A stretch of 64,000 nucleotides of DNA from Iris pallida (Eukaryota; Streptophyta; Magnoliopsida; Asparagales; Iridaceae), in NCBI GenBank assembly GCA_029216955.1, contig JANAVB010031417.1, positions 16,141,555-16,205,554 on the forward strand, given 5' to 3'. The notes under the pieces are model-generated. The model saw nothing but the letters and a program-made list of their open reading frames with translations, did no database searches and was not told the origin of the DNA. Of the stretch, positions 11,527 through 23,476 are shown piece after piece. The number at the start of each line of letters is the position of its first letter. Position 1 is the stretch's first letter. A program made the position numbers and the translations under genes.

Positions 11527-12580
11527 TTTATCGTCCCTGCCAAAATCAGCACAGATGAACATAGAAATGGCCAAAAATGCTTTTGGCCATAACTTCCTCA
11601 AAACAAGTCGAAATCTAACTTTTCAAAGGTCTATTTTGGGTAAAATCGAATTCTCTACAACGTGGAACAATCAAAATATAAAAATAATGAAGTTTAATAG
11701 ATCAAAACCCAAGAAAACCGAAAATAATATAAACTTAGATCTATAAGAAAATATCCATCAAAATAGAAAATGCCAAGTTCTAAAGTATCTTAGAATCTCA
11801 CGAGGAAGACAATAGAACAACAAAAATGGAGTTTCTCCATGAAGTAAGTTGCACTTGCCTAAGCTTCTCTTGGTAGGTGGAGAAGTTAAGAGGAAGAAGA
11901 TGAAGAAATAAATGAAAGTAAAGATGAGAGAGAAAGGGGGTTGGGTTTTAAATGATGATGGTGGTGGTAGGTAGAGGTTTTCTTTTGGTTCATGATGAAC
12001 CCAAAAGCAAACCAAACCAAGCTAAACCGAACCAAGCTAAGCCATAACCAATGAAATGCCAAAATAACCATGCCAATGCAACATGCTAAAAATAAAATCA
12101 TGACTAGCTAACCATGACTAATAAAAATACGGATCCGAAATATGTACACGTATACGAAAATACGTAACACGAATTTTGAGGGTGACATAGTCTACCCAAT
12201 CAATCAATTGCACCAATCATGAATTAGACGAGTCCCAGCGGGACGCCCGTCATCAATATACAATAAATAATATAAGCAGATACCGTTTCCTGCCCGTGTG
12301 ACAGATTTGCAGTATTTGTGGGAACCAGCCGGCCTGTCGGACACTAATAGTCCCAAAGAGGGCTGCCATGTAAGAACTCGGAAATCCATTCTCTCCATGC
12401 AATCATTATTTTATTTAACTTAGTAGCATCTATGTTAAGTGAAATCCCATGCCGGGGATCATGTTATTCAGAATGAGTACTTCCGTACAAAGTATGATAT
12501 GTCCAACTCTACAACGATACCTGTACGGTTAGGTTGTAGGTCTTACATAGCGTAATGCAACAATTAAAACTAACTACGGA

Positions 12581-13350
12581 TGTCAAAATGAATAACATGA
12601 TCCGTTGACCCGATCTCAAAATGACCCGTTGACCCGGACTCTGGATCTCGTTCGCGCGCGCGTCGACGGAATTTCGTGCAAAACGCACGAATCGCCTAGA
12701 CGGCGCATTCCGAAGGACGGTGGCCGCCATGAAAAGGTACGCCCAGCCAAGGGGCCATGGGGGACCGCGCGACGGCCGGCCACGGTGGCCCGCGGCGGCG
12801 ACACGGCGCCGGTCGGCCGCGGCTACTACTGCGCCTGCTTGCTGCAGCTGCTGCTGCTGCGGCGCACGCAGCCAGGGGCGCCGACGGCACGGCGACGGCG
12901 GTCGTGGCGACGTGCAGCGGCGGTTGGTGGTGGCGTTAATGGTGGTGGTGGTTTGGTGTGGTGGTGTGGGTGATGATGGTGGTGATGTTGGTGTTGTTTG
13001 CATAGGAGGGGAGTGGAAGTGGTTGTGAAGAAGAAGAATGAAGAAGAAGAAATGGAAATGATGATGATAAAGGAGGAGAATGGAGGGGGTTGTGTGATGA
13101 GGAGGGTGGTGTTCGGCTGTGAGAGAGAGAGAGAGAGATTACACAAAGAGAGAGAGAGGGAGATTATATATTGTGTGTGTGTATAATATTAATGAGAGAG
13201 GGAGAGAGAGAATGTGATATTAATGAGAGAGAGAAAGAGAAAGTAGAGAGAGGGGGAGAGTGTTCTCGGCCACATGGGGGGGTGGTTAGCTGTGAGAGGG
13301 GAGAGAGAAAGGGAGATGGGGATGGGGTGAGGTGTAAGGAGAGAGAGATT

Positions 13351-13406
<56 letters not shown>

Positions 13407-13413
13407 TAATAAT

Positions 13414-13449
<36 letters not shown>

Positions 13450-13474
13450 ATTTTTAATATATATATATATATTA

Positions 13475-13539
<65 letters not shown>

Positions 13540-14378
13540 TATATTATGTATAGATATATATAATAGAAAGAAAATGAGATATTTATAGAGAGAGATATTT
13601 AGAAAGAGGAAAAATATCAGTGGGGTGTATGGGCAGTCATGATGGAGGGTAACATGGAGCTGGGGTTGGGTTCAGTGGAGCCGCTTTGGGCCAAAATGGA
13701 CTAGGTACAATAAATAAATTATTTTTAGGTATTTATAATCATGGATAAATAAGTAGCATGTGGGGGCTCAAATAAATGGGACACAAGTGTCATACGGGTA
13801 ATAAGCTTCGTGTGGGCCATGTCCATACTTTGGGTCGACTAGGTTGGATCGATGTCGGGTCCCGAAATTAAATTGGAAGTCAGGTCACAAATTACGGTAG
13901 ATAATTAATTGGCCTAATTTGACCCGAAAGTTGTGCAAAGGAAATGAAGCACAAGAGGGTGTGTCTGAGTGGGACACGAAGGTCATGGGTGAAGAGCGTC
14001 TCGAGTAGATCAGGCATGACAAGTTGGTTTCAAGAAAAAGACTAGTCTGGTGCTCCTAAATTAAAAGTCATGGTAACATGCATATGATGATCAAGGAAAA
14101 GAGTGGGAATTCAATTAATAATTAAATGGTCTAAATTGATCCGAACTTGCGCGAAGCAAAAAGAGTACAAGGGAACAAGTTCGAGTGGGATACGATATAC
14201 CAAAATGAAGGTAATCCTGTCCACTACAAAACACATGAAGAAAGTTTCCAGAGATGAACATCCCTGACACTCCAAATATCAAAGGCATAAAAAAGAGCAT
14301 TTAATCAAATAATAATATCTATTACAATAATTGAATTATAAAATTAAAAAAAATAAGCCCTAAATTCAGGGGCTTACA
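12581..14378 (-). mobile_element. Solo LTR of the element-3 family
   Basis: It starts TGTCAAAATG and ends GGGGCTTACA, flanked by ACGGA (12576-12580) and ACGAA (14379-14383), a 5-bp duplication with one change. The uninterrupted right LTR2 reads ACGGAATAAATC here, which proves an insertion. Its second half (about 13620-14378) closely follows 58700-59479 of LTR3, and its GC-rich block (12640-12960) follows 57890-58200. At 1798 bp it lacks some 2.6 kb present in LTR3, so it is a shorter subfamily or deletion form. Solo LTRs arise by recombination between the two LTRs of a full element. Confidence 0.88.
13348..13540. repeat. (TA)n microsatellite in the solo element-3-family LTR
   Basis: Long TA runs interrupted by AATAATAATA and TATTATTTTT. 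Preceded by GA-rich runs (13120-13350). LTR3 has a TA run at the matching place (58568-58640), so the tract belongs to the LTR family. Confidence 0.9.
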
Positions 14379-14756
14379 ACGAAATAAATCATGCCTTGAC
14401 CATAAATAAATTGAAGCCTGCATATGCCTGTATGCCAATATTCGGGATCGGCCAATCGATTACAATAGTTCATAATTAATATGAACGTGTCTCATTCATT
14501 CAATTCAATAAGACGACTAGCCAGTCTCTTTGTTCCAACTAGGAACGTATGATCAATTATTAGTTAAGGTCACAATTAATATCAATCAACGTTAATTCGG
14601 GACAAAAATCAGTCAACATGCATCATGGGCTCGAGTTCATGCGGCCGGAAAATTATAGAAGTTTATGCGGCTGAGAATGCGTATGTGGTAAGGATCTCAT
14701 GCGGCCAGAAAGTGCCATACGGCTACGGAAAATAGCAGTCAATAGCATGCGACCAC

Positions 14757-15014
14757 GAAAAACAGCATGCACTAGGACAGCATGTGCCAGGACAGCATGC
14801 GCCAGCAAACAGCATGCGCCAGGAAACAGCATGTGCCAGAAAATAGCATGTGTCAGGACAGCATGCGCCAAGAAACAGCATGTGCCAGAAAACAACATAC
14901 GCCAGGACACAGCATGCGCCAGGAAACAGCATGCGCCAGAAAACAGCATACGCCAGGACAGCATGTGCCAAGAAACAGCATGTGCCAGGAAACAGCATGC
15001 GCCAGGACAGTATG
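14757..15014. repeat. CAGCATGCGCCAG minisatellite, left LTR2, first part
   Basis: Short units of CAGCATGCGCCAGGA and AACAGCATGTGCCAGAA alternate. The array continues at 17119 after the inserted solo LTR. It matches 25103-25715 of the right LTR2. Confidence 0.88.
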
Positions 15015-17118
15015 TGTAATGCCCCACTCCGCATCGGTACATTACGATGAGTCGTTGACTCGAAGAGTTGCGTTGACCCGATGAGGTATCGATATAAATC
15101 GATGCAAGTGTTACGTTGGCCAAAGGTAAGCCTTGAGTCGGTTGAAATCTATGAATCGAATCGATGCAAAGGATAGGTTCCGTTGAGCAAGTGCTAATGT
15201 TAGTTGATCTAGTGTGCAGGCTATGCCTTTATGCTGGATTACGGATCATGGTATGGGCGCGATAGGCCAAATCAACCGAGTAGTTCAAAGGAATGGCTAA
15301 GTCCGGGAGTTAGCTATGCGATCGAGTTATGGAAGCAAGACGCTTCAAATCGGCAAGACGGCAAGGCGTATCGGCTTAAGGTGGGCGGGTTCTTGACTCT
15401 CTCTTCCTATTCCTTCACGTCTAATAAGAGATATCATTGTTTGCGTGTTATGTTATCGAGTTAGCGAGCGTGGCTCGGCGAGTAAGTGTCTGAATATGCG
15501 TTGAACACTAAGGTAGAACATTGAACAATCGAACAATTGAAGCGACGTGCATCGAGTGTACGGGTTGCGGTAGGGCAATGATGGTAGAACATTGAAAAAT
15601 GATAATGAGATGTGCATCATGTACACGGCTCCGAGAACATTGAACACTAGGCATAGAACATGGATTACGGCGCTGAGCGTGCCCTCGGGCACTTATGCTA
15701 CGAAAAGACTAAGTAATACGGAATTATGCTACGAGAATAACTTACGAATGGTACGCGTTGAATATGAGTACGAGATGACTAAGCCGTTGGACGTCGTGCA
15801 TCAATATGGATGTGTTGGGGCATAACGCCGACGGAGCTCCCCATATGAATGGTAGATTATATTTATGGCACGGGAAACCGTTTATGGCACGGGAAACCGT
15901 TTATGTGCGAGACTATGTTTATGGAATACAAGATCGGTTGGTATGCTATAGATTGTATGATATGGTACGTATTGCATGGTCAATGGACTCGGATGGCCCG
16001 TGCACGGGTACGGCTTCCCTCGAACGGTTACGCCGGGACCGTTCGGCCTAGGAGGGAATTATGTGTGGTATTTATGGTGCACAACATTCGGATGGATTGC
16101 GACCGTCCAGTGCTGTGATAAGCTATGATATCCGTAAGTTTGGGATCCTTCGGATACTGGGCTAGCAACCCGTATCGAAGCAATTGTAGGCTTACACATA
16201 TGAGATGCCAAGTCCATTACGGTGCGAAACACCGTGACCTTCATATAGATAGGGCCGGTGGGCTGAGATGAGAGCTGGGTGCAGGCGCAGGGCCTGCCAC
16301 CCATTATGCATATGTTTACGTTTATGATTGGTCGGTTATACGAATCGTATGTTTGCTTATGCTAAGTTCTAACCACTGCAGGCTAAGGGAAACGGGACGG
16401 AGATGAGCACGAACACTACGTTTATGTTTCAGATTATGTCTAACTGTATCTGCTGCAGGAACACGGTATGGGACACATTTATGATATATTGCTATACGAT
16501 CGAATGTTGCCATGAAATCGATCCTAAGGCTAAATAGAAAGATCACCAAATTAAGATGCATGCTCACTAAATGATTAAGTGTTTGGTTTGGGTGCGAGCG
16601 GGTCTTGATCAGTGTGAAGCGAGGACGAAAGCACTAATCCTCCACTAGTTTATGTGCAGGCTCAGGATATGATCGGCTGGGGGCGGGGCTTGGCTTGGAC
16701 GTGCCGAGGCATGGAGTCCTTGGCGTTCAAGAGGAGCTACCGCATATGCGTTCGGACTTGCGACATGGAGATGTTCGGCCGAAGACTACTTGGTGGCTAT
16801 ATAGAGGCATAATGTATGGAACAATATAATCATTTGTGAGCTAGAAAGATCATGAGCGTTGTAGCCAATTGGCATTCTATGTTGGGCTATTCAGAGCCTC
16901 TGTAACCTTCAGTTCAATATGAATAAAAAGAGATTCTTGGGTTATACTTCGTTTCCTTCCGCTGCTTATGTTATCAAATTGAGATAGTTCTATGTGAACC
17001 TGTTATCTTGCCTTGCACGAGCGCAACTCCAGGCTCGTGCGGCATCACGCCCCAGCGAGGACGATGATTCGGGTGAAATCTAGCGAGGACGAGCGATTTC
17101 CCGGGTCGGGGCGTGACA
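15015..17118 (+). mobile_element. Solo LTR of the element-4 family
   Basis: It starts TGTAATGCCCC and ends GGGGCGTGACA, with GTATG (15010-15014) and GCATG (17119-17123) as a 5-bp duplication with one change. The minisatellite is continuous across it if the LTR is removed. Its 3' end (17010-17118) matches, in reverse orientation, the LTR4 end at 51841-51930: both carry GCACGAGCGCAA, GGCTCGTGCGGCATCA and AGCGAGGACGAT. A shared core with TATA and polyadenylation signals is also seen. Length 2104 bp against 2428 bp in LTR4. Confidence 0.88.
16797..16927 (+). promoter_or_regulatory. Putative LTR core promoter and polyadenylation signal
   Basis: CTATATAGAGG (16798-16808) is a TATA box candidate followed by ATAATGTATGGA (16810-16821). 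AATAAA follows at 16922-16927. The block aligns with element 4's LTR on the minus strand, where ATAATGTATGGA is at 52212-52201 and AATAAA at 52055-52050. Conservation between the two copies supports function as the R-region start and end. Confidence 0.6.
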
Positions 17119-17635
17119 GCATGCGCCAGCAAACAGCAGGCAACAGCTTTTTGCCAGCAAATAGCATGCGCCAGGACAGCATACGCCAGCAAACAGCATG
17201 CGCCATCAAACAGTAGATAACAGCTTTTTACGAGCAAACAACATGCGCCAGGAAACAGCATGCACCAGCAAACAGCATGCGCCAGCAAACAGCAGGCAAC
17301 AGCTTTTTGCCAGCAAACAGCATGCACCAGGACAGCATGCACCAGCAAACAGCATGCGCCAGCAAACAGCAGGCAACAACTTTTTGCCAACAAACAGCCA
17401 AAACAGCATGCGCCAGCAAACAGCAGGCAACAGCTTTTTGCCAGCAAACAGCATGCGCCAGGAAACAGCATGCACCAGCAAAACAGCATGCGCCAGCAAA
17501 CAGCAGGCAACAGCTTTTTGCCAGCAAACAGCATACGCCAGGACAGCATGCGACAGCAAAACAGCATGCACCAGCAAACAGCAGGCAACAGCTTTTTGCC
17601 AACAAATAGCATGTGCCAGGAAACAGCATGCACTG
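17119..17635. repeat. CAGCATGCGCCAG minisatellite, left LTR2, second part
   Basis: Units alternate between short CAGCATGCGCCAG and longer AACAGCAGGCAACAGC plus TTTTTGCCAGC blocks. Long open frames on both strands (for example repeated AHAVCW or QQTACASKQQATAF) follow from the repeat and are not genes. Confidence 0.9.
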
Positions 17636-18279
17636 CTCATCTTCCCCAACCAGCCTCCAATGGCCATGAAAACCCATGAACCAAAAGACCATAAATCACT
17701 CAAAATAAGTCGAAATCAGGACTTTCAATGGTCTAAATTAGGTAGAATCAAATTTCCTACAACATGGAACCATCAAAACTTGAAAAATAATAAAGTTACT
17801 AGATCAAAACCTAAATATTCCGAAAATGTATTAAATTTAGATCTACATGAAATGAGCCATGGAAATTGAAAGTGCTAAGTACTAAAGTATCTAAGAATCT
17901 TGAAAGGAAGACAATGGAACAACAAAAATGAAAATCCATCAAGAAGCAAGTTGGCACTTGCCTATGCGGCTGGATAGGTGGGGAGAATTATGGAGGATGA
18001 AGAAGAAGAGTAATGGAGAAGGAATAAATGAAGAGAGAGAAAGGGTTTTGGGGTTTTAAATGGGGGTGGTGGTAGGTGGGTTCATGTTGAACCATCCAAG
18101 GCCGAAAAATAAACTAACTCGGGCCGAACCCAAAAGCAAAGCAGAAAGTAAAATACAGAAAAATAATTAGCAGAAAATTAAAGAAATTTAAATACAGAAT
18201 AATACATGATAAATATTAAATAAATATATTCCAGCAGTACATGTATTTAGATTACGTATTCCGGGAACGGGAAGTGACA

Positions 18280-18293
18280 TCTCTACCCTCCTT
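18280..18293 (-). promoter_or_regulatory. Polypurine tract of element 2
   Basis: On the minus strand AAGGAGGGTAGAGA abuts the TGTCAC start of the 3' LTR. It primes plus-strand DNA synthesis. The upstream GAGGACGAAATTTTT is shared with element 3. Confidence 0.75.
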
Positions 18294-18447
18294 AAAAAAA
18301 TTTCGTCCTCAGAATTTTAAATCCAAGCAGGATAGAAACATCGGAGCTAAACTAATCTAAGTATAAGCAATTTGAGTAAGCAATCATTCTACAATGCCAA
18401 AAGCAAGTAACATATCTATGTTTAACTATCGACGACACCAAGCAATT

Positions 18448-21400
18448 CTACTCATAAGGTGACGAGCATGAGGAGTTAAGATAATCAAGGTATACAGAAA
18501 GAGATATACCTTGTGAGTCAAACAGGTGCGGATACCGTGATCGGATGTCATCCTCACGTTCCCACGTTGACTCCCCTAAAGAGTGATGACCCCAAGCAAC
18601 CCGAACAAGACTAATTGTTCGGTTCTTGAGTATCTTCTCTCTTCGGTCCAAAATAGACACAGGCTGTTCCTCGTAAGACTGGTTGGTACCAACAACCAGC
18701 TCAGAATGATCAAGGATATGGCTTGGGTCCGATATATACCTACGTAATTGAGATATATAGAACACGTCATGCACCTCTCGTAACGAAGGTGGAAGGGATA
18801 AACGATAAGCAATATCGCCTATCCGATCAAGGATAACAAACGGACCCATGTACTGCGGACTCAACTTCTCGCGAACGCCAAATGTAATGACCCCACGGGT
18901 AGGTGAGATCCGTAAGAACACGTGGTCCCCAACGGAAAACTTTAGCGGCCTACGATGCTGGCTGTCCAATGACGATGCCGATCCTGCGCAACTTGAAGTC
19001 GCTCTCTAATTCCCTTGACCACTTCAACTGTCTGGACAATCATTTTCGGGCCTAACATCTTCCTCTCCCCGATATCATCCCATGCCAGTGGCGACCTACA
19101 CTTCTTACCATATAGTGCTTCAAATGGCACCATCTGGATACTGGCTTGATAACTGTTGTTGTATACGAATTCGACTAAGTGCAGGTAGCTCTCCCAAGAT
19201 CCTCCAAAATCCAGAGTGCAAGCTCGCAACATGTCTTCCAAAGTCTGAATTATTCTTTCTGATTACCCGTCTGTCTGGGGATGGTAAGCCGTACTAAATC
19301 TTAACTTGGTACACAGGCTATGATGTAAGCTCTTCCAAAAATGTGATGTAAAACGGGTATCTCTGTCTGACACAATACTGACAGGGACTCTATGCTGCCT
19401 GACTATCTGTTGCATATACAATTCTGCCAACCTTTCTATAGATTGCCATACTCTGAAAGGAAGAATGTATGCCACCTTTGTAAGTCGATCTACTATCACC
19501 CAAATAGCATCTTTACCACTTGGTGATCTCGGTAAACCGTTCACAAAGACCATTGTAATATGTTCCTATTTCCATTCCAGAATAGGAAGCGGTTGCAATA
19601 ACCCAGCTGGCCTCTACTGTTCTGCCTTCACTTGCTGACATACCAAGAAACGAGAAACAAATCTAGCTATCTCTCTTTTCATCCCGTTCCACCAGAAGTG
19701 CTGCTTGATATCTTGGTACATCTTGGTCCCTCCAGGTGTACAGAATACAGGGAACTGTGAGCTTCTGCCATAACCTCCTGTCTGATATCTCCACTAGGCA
19801 CACACAAATGTGACCCAAACCTAAGTGTACCATCTTCATAAATTCTTATCTCCTTCCCGAGTCCTGACTCACATTCTGCCCTAAGCTTCTAAATACTTGG
19901 GTCCTGTGCCTGAGCTGCCTTGATCCTGTCTACCATGTCGGATTGAACTTGTAGACTTGTTAGAACTCCTACATCACTAGGAAGTATAACTTTAATGTCC
20001 ATCTCCTGAAGGTCTTCTAAGATATGCCTCTGTGTTGTCAACATAAATGTGCCGCCTCTCCTGCTGAGAGCGTCTGCTACCATATTAGCCTTGCCTGGAT
20101 GATACTGAAGCTCTATGTCGTAATCCTTAATCAACTCCAACCATCTTCTCTGTCTCATGCTCAGCTCCTTCTGAGTAAATATGTACTTCAGACTTTTATG
20201 GTCTGTGTACATGTCCACTCGGTCACCATATAAGTAATGCTTCCATAGCTTCAAAGCAAATACTACTGTCGCCAACTCCAAGTCATGAGTTGGGTAATTC
20301 TTCTCGTGGTCTCGAAGTTGCCTAGATGCATATGCTATCACCTTCTCATGTTGCATAAGGACACATCCAAGTCCTTTATCTAACGCATCACAATATACAG
20401 TGAAACCTCCGGGCCCAACTGGCAATGTAAGAATAGGTGCTAATATCAACTTCTGCTTCAAGTTCTCAAATGATGCCTGATATTCTGCTAACCAGATGAA
20501 TGGTACATCCTTTCGTGTCAAGCGGGTCATGGGTGCTGAAAGTCTTACAAAGTCTGCTACGAATCTCCTGTAATATCTCGCCAATCCTAAGAAACTCCGC
20601 ACATCTGCTACGGTCTTGGGTACTGGCCAACTCTCTACTGCTTCTACCTTCTTGGGATCCACTGCTACTCCAGCTCCTGATACGATGTGCCCCAAAAATG
20701 AAATGTGGTCCGATCAAAACTCATACTTGCTGAGCTTGGCATACAACTGGTTCTCTCTCAGAACCTGTAACACTTTTCGGAGGTGGTCCTCATGTTCCTC
20801 CTCACTAGCAGAGTAGACGAGAATGTCGTCAAAAAATACAACGACAAATTGATCTAAGTATGGCATAAAGATGCGGTTCATCAAATCCATAAATATTGCT
20901 GGAGCATTGGTCAAACCAAACGGCATTACCAAGAATTCATAATGCCCATACTTGGACCTGAATGTTGTCTTGGAAATATCCTCCTTCCGAACCCTCACTT
21001 GATAATACCCTGAACGAAGATCTATCTTGGAGAAAACTCTAGCTCTGCTCAACTGTTCAAACAAGTCGTCGATCCTGGGTAGTGGGTACTTGTTCTTTAC
21101 TGTTGTCGCGTTAAGCTTCCTGTAATCGATGCATAATCTGGATGACCCATCCTTCTTCCCCACAAGTACCACTGGTGCTGTCCATGGTGATATGCTAGCT
21201 TGGATGAACTTCTTCTCCTTCAGTTCCTCTATGTGCTGATATACCTTGGCCTGTTCTGAATCTGCCATTCTGTAAACTCGATCTGATATCGGTTTAGTTC
21301 CAGGTACCAATTCTATGCTGAACTCAATATCCCTAACCGGTGGTAGACCTGGAAGTTCTTCGGGAAATACGTCCAGAAACTCTTCAACTACCTTCGAAAC

Positions 21401-23280
21401 TTGAACTTCTTCCACCGCCGTCACTACTCCCTGCTCTTGTTGAGTTGCCACTGATCTGACTAAGGTGAACCTCTTCATGCCTGGAATATCAAAAGATACA
21501 CTCCCTCTACGACAATCTATTGTCGCATGACTGTCTTTCAGCCAGTCCATGCCTAAGATAACGTCAAAATTTCCAACAGAAAATTTTATCAACCGGACGG
21601 GTAAGGAATTCCCGTAAACTACAACACTACATGCTAGAATAACTCTACTAACTCCTACGAGCCCATTACCAGTGAGTATATTTAACCTTCCTGGCAATGC
21701 CTCGAATTCTATTCCTAGCCGTGTTGTAAATTGTGCAGATATAAATGAGTGTGATGCTCCCGAATCAAAAAATGCTACTACGGGATATGAGGCGGCGAGA
21801 ATGTTACCTGCCACAACATCTTCCGATGCTAATGCCTCTTCCAAGGACAGAGTGAATGCCTGCCCTCGACCTCCTTGTTGGTTCCCATGTTGCGGCCTAG
21901 CCTGGTGCTGCTGCTGGCCCCTGCCTTGATGATGCTGGGGTGGTCCATGCTGGTGTTGTTGCATCGGCGGTCCCTGCTGTCGAAACATCTGAGCTTGCGA
22001 CATGAACGGACGCTGTGCCAACTGTCTCACTGCCACCGCTGGTCCTCGATACTGGCCTACCCCTGGTACTGGCAGAGCAGGAAATTGTTGCACTGGTCCT
22101 CTTGACCTCGAATTTATGGGACAGGTGGTAACCCGATGATCTAGGCTTCCACATATCAAACACTACCCGTTCAATGTCCGACACACATCTCTAGTGTGTC
22201 CTACCTTCCCACAATAAGTACAGTCCGCTGGAGGTTGCTGGTTCTTTCTCTGTTGCTGTTGCTGCTGCCTTGGTGGTGGTACTGGCCCTCGTATTGCCAC
22301 ATCGTGGATGCGAATGCCAAGGGATGGTACTGTTGCTCGTGCCGCTGCTCCTCCTCCTCCTTTAATCTGACTGTGGGATCTCTTCTGACCTCCAGTCCTT
22401 GTCGTGATCCTCTGAATGGTGATCTCATGCCTTCGGGTTGCCGTCAATACCTCATCGAAAGTCTGGTAATTGTGTTCCTCTATCAATTGTAAGAGCTCAA
22501 GATGAAACCCTTGCTGGAACCTCATAGCCCTCTGGCTCTCTGTTGCTACCATCTCCAGGACGAACCTACTCAATCTGCAGAACTCCGCTGCATAAGCATC
22601 TACCGTCTTGCCGGCCTGTTTGAGGTTGATAAACTTCTGTTGCAGCTCAAACTGTGCCACAACTCTATAGTACTTCGTCTTGAATCTTGCAGTAAAGTTG
22701 TTCCAAGCAACATGACGTCTGATGCCCACTTCCTCTGATTCCCACCAATCACGTGCGAGATCCTGAAGTAACAACTTCACTTGATCCACACGTTCTTCTG
22801 CCGGCACCTTAGCTGCTGTCAGAATAGCCTCAATATCCTTAAGCCACGCATCTGCTGAGATAGCATCTTTCGTGCCCTCGAAACGACTGAGGTTGTACTT
22901 ACAAAACCTGGTTGATGCTCCTGAATCTTTTCTTGCCCCTCTATCCAATGCCGTCTGTAAACCTTGGTTGAGGAGTACATTCTGCTCTTGTAACTAAGCG
23001 TGCATGCACTGCTGGGCTAACATCTGGTGTTGCTGAGTAGCCATCATCCCTCTCATGATCTCCAGAAGGGCCGGTGTATCCACTTCCACTGGGGTAGGTG
23101 GAACTATGGGTGGTGTAGGAACCTCCGGATACTGCGGTCCGGCTGCTGGTTCCACTATTACTTCTTCTTGGATAGTCTCTTGAGGTAGTACTGGCCCTTG
23201 TAGCTGACCAACCTGGTCATGTTGTCCATGTTGCCCTTGTTGTTGTTGTCCAGTTCTGGCAGATGCAGACGAAGTGCCCC
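18448..23280 (-). pseudogene. Element 2 gag-pol polyprotein, Ty3-gypsy chromovirus, broken
   Basis: Read leftward: gag (about 23280-22230, WW core near 22740), two CCHC zinc knuckles (CTYC near 22210 and CLIC near 22155), aspartic protease DSGASHSF (about 21743-21770), RT with FFDD (about 20820-20842), RNase H (about 20090-20420, AYASRQL and [10 protein letters not shown]), integrase zinc region (about 19630-19700), integrase catalytic core (WVIVDRLTK, VSDRDTRF and the downstream Glu), and a C-terminal chromodomain (about 18520-18690, ESTWEREDDIRSRYPHLF). A chromodomain after integrase marks a chromovirus, probably Tekay-like. Damage: stops at 22994-22996, 22163-22165, 20714-20716 (Trp of KYEFW lost), 19889-19891, about 19566, about 19610 and 19263-19265, plus frame changes near 19735 and 18960. 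Several stops look like C-to-T transitions. The gag start is unclear; I see no convincing ATG. Confidence 0.95.
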
Positions 23281-23449
23281 TAAGGAAAGGAACAAGAGAG
23301 CAATCAAACTACCGGACATGAAGGATCAATGAAGCCGAAGGATACGAGAATGTCAAGCTAGGATTGAGAACAACGAATCATGAGATCAAGGGAGAACATG
23401 TGTGATTGAGACATCCTATAAATCAAAATACCCCACAAGTCTGAAATCA
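23281..23449 (-). other. Element 2 untranslated leader
   Basis: Sequence between the PBS and the first gag residues. No feature other than its position. Confidence 0.5.
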
Positions 23450-23467
23450 GACCTGCATGGGCCACCA
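23450..23467 (-). promoter_or_regulatory. Primer-binding site, tRNA-Ile(AAU) type, element 2
   Basis: Minus-strand TGGTGGCCCATGCAGGTC, identical in all 18 bases to the element 1 site and also 9 bases from the LTR end. Complement of the tRNA-Ile(AAU) 3' end. Confidence 0.8.
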
Positions 23468-23476
23468 CTAAAACCT

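Larger units (their letters stand above)
2910..12187 (-). mobile_element. LTR1: 5' LTR of element 1, interrupted by CACTA1
   Basis: The LTR starts (plus strand) at TGTCACATCCC beside the PBS and ends at GGGTGACA. Removing CACTA1 and its 3-bp duplication leaves about 2955 bp. The right end is set by comparison with element 2: the sequence after 12187 (TAGTC, then TACCC) is contiguous with LTR2 sequence that is uninterrupted at 24345-24354. LTR1 is itself a distant relative of LTR2: the stretch 11540-11740 aligns with 17640-17810. It holds three copies of a stem-loop (3611-3972) and a 38-bp minisatellite (11092-11526). Confidence 0.85.
12188..18279 (-). mobile_element. Left (3') LTR of element 2, partial, holding two solo LTRs
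   Basis: Three blocks, 12188-12580, 14379-15014 and 17119-18279, are collinear with 24345-26375 in the right LTR2. The LTR ends at GGGAAGTGACA (18279) beside the PPT. The first part, corresponding to 23477-24344, is absent from the window because element 1 inserted at TAGTC (12188-12192), so it should lie left of the window. Two solo LTRs interrupt the rest. Confidence 0.88.

Noticed and set aside
11095..11746. Frames of 165-198 codons with repeated MRLDTMRHYAAP
   Set aside because: Artefact of the 38-bp minisatellite in LTR1.
12509..13028. Several overlapping GC-rich frames with Ala/Arg/His runs
   Set aside because: All lie in the GC-rich block of a solo LTR and overlap in many frames; the related LTR3 block at 57870-58500 does the same with different peptides.
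13171..13563. 130-codon frame of alternating Tyr and Ile
   Set aside because: Translation of a TA microsatellite.
16974..17869. Long open frames on both strands (up to 223 codons) with repeated AHAVCW or QQTACASK
   Set aside because: They coincide exactly with the LTR2 minisatellite and occur in several frames at once, so they are a by-product of stop-free repeat units.
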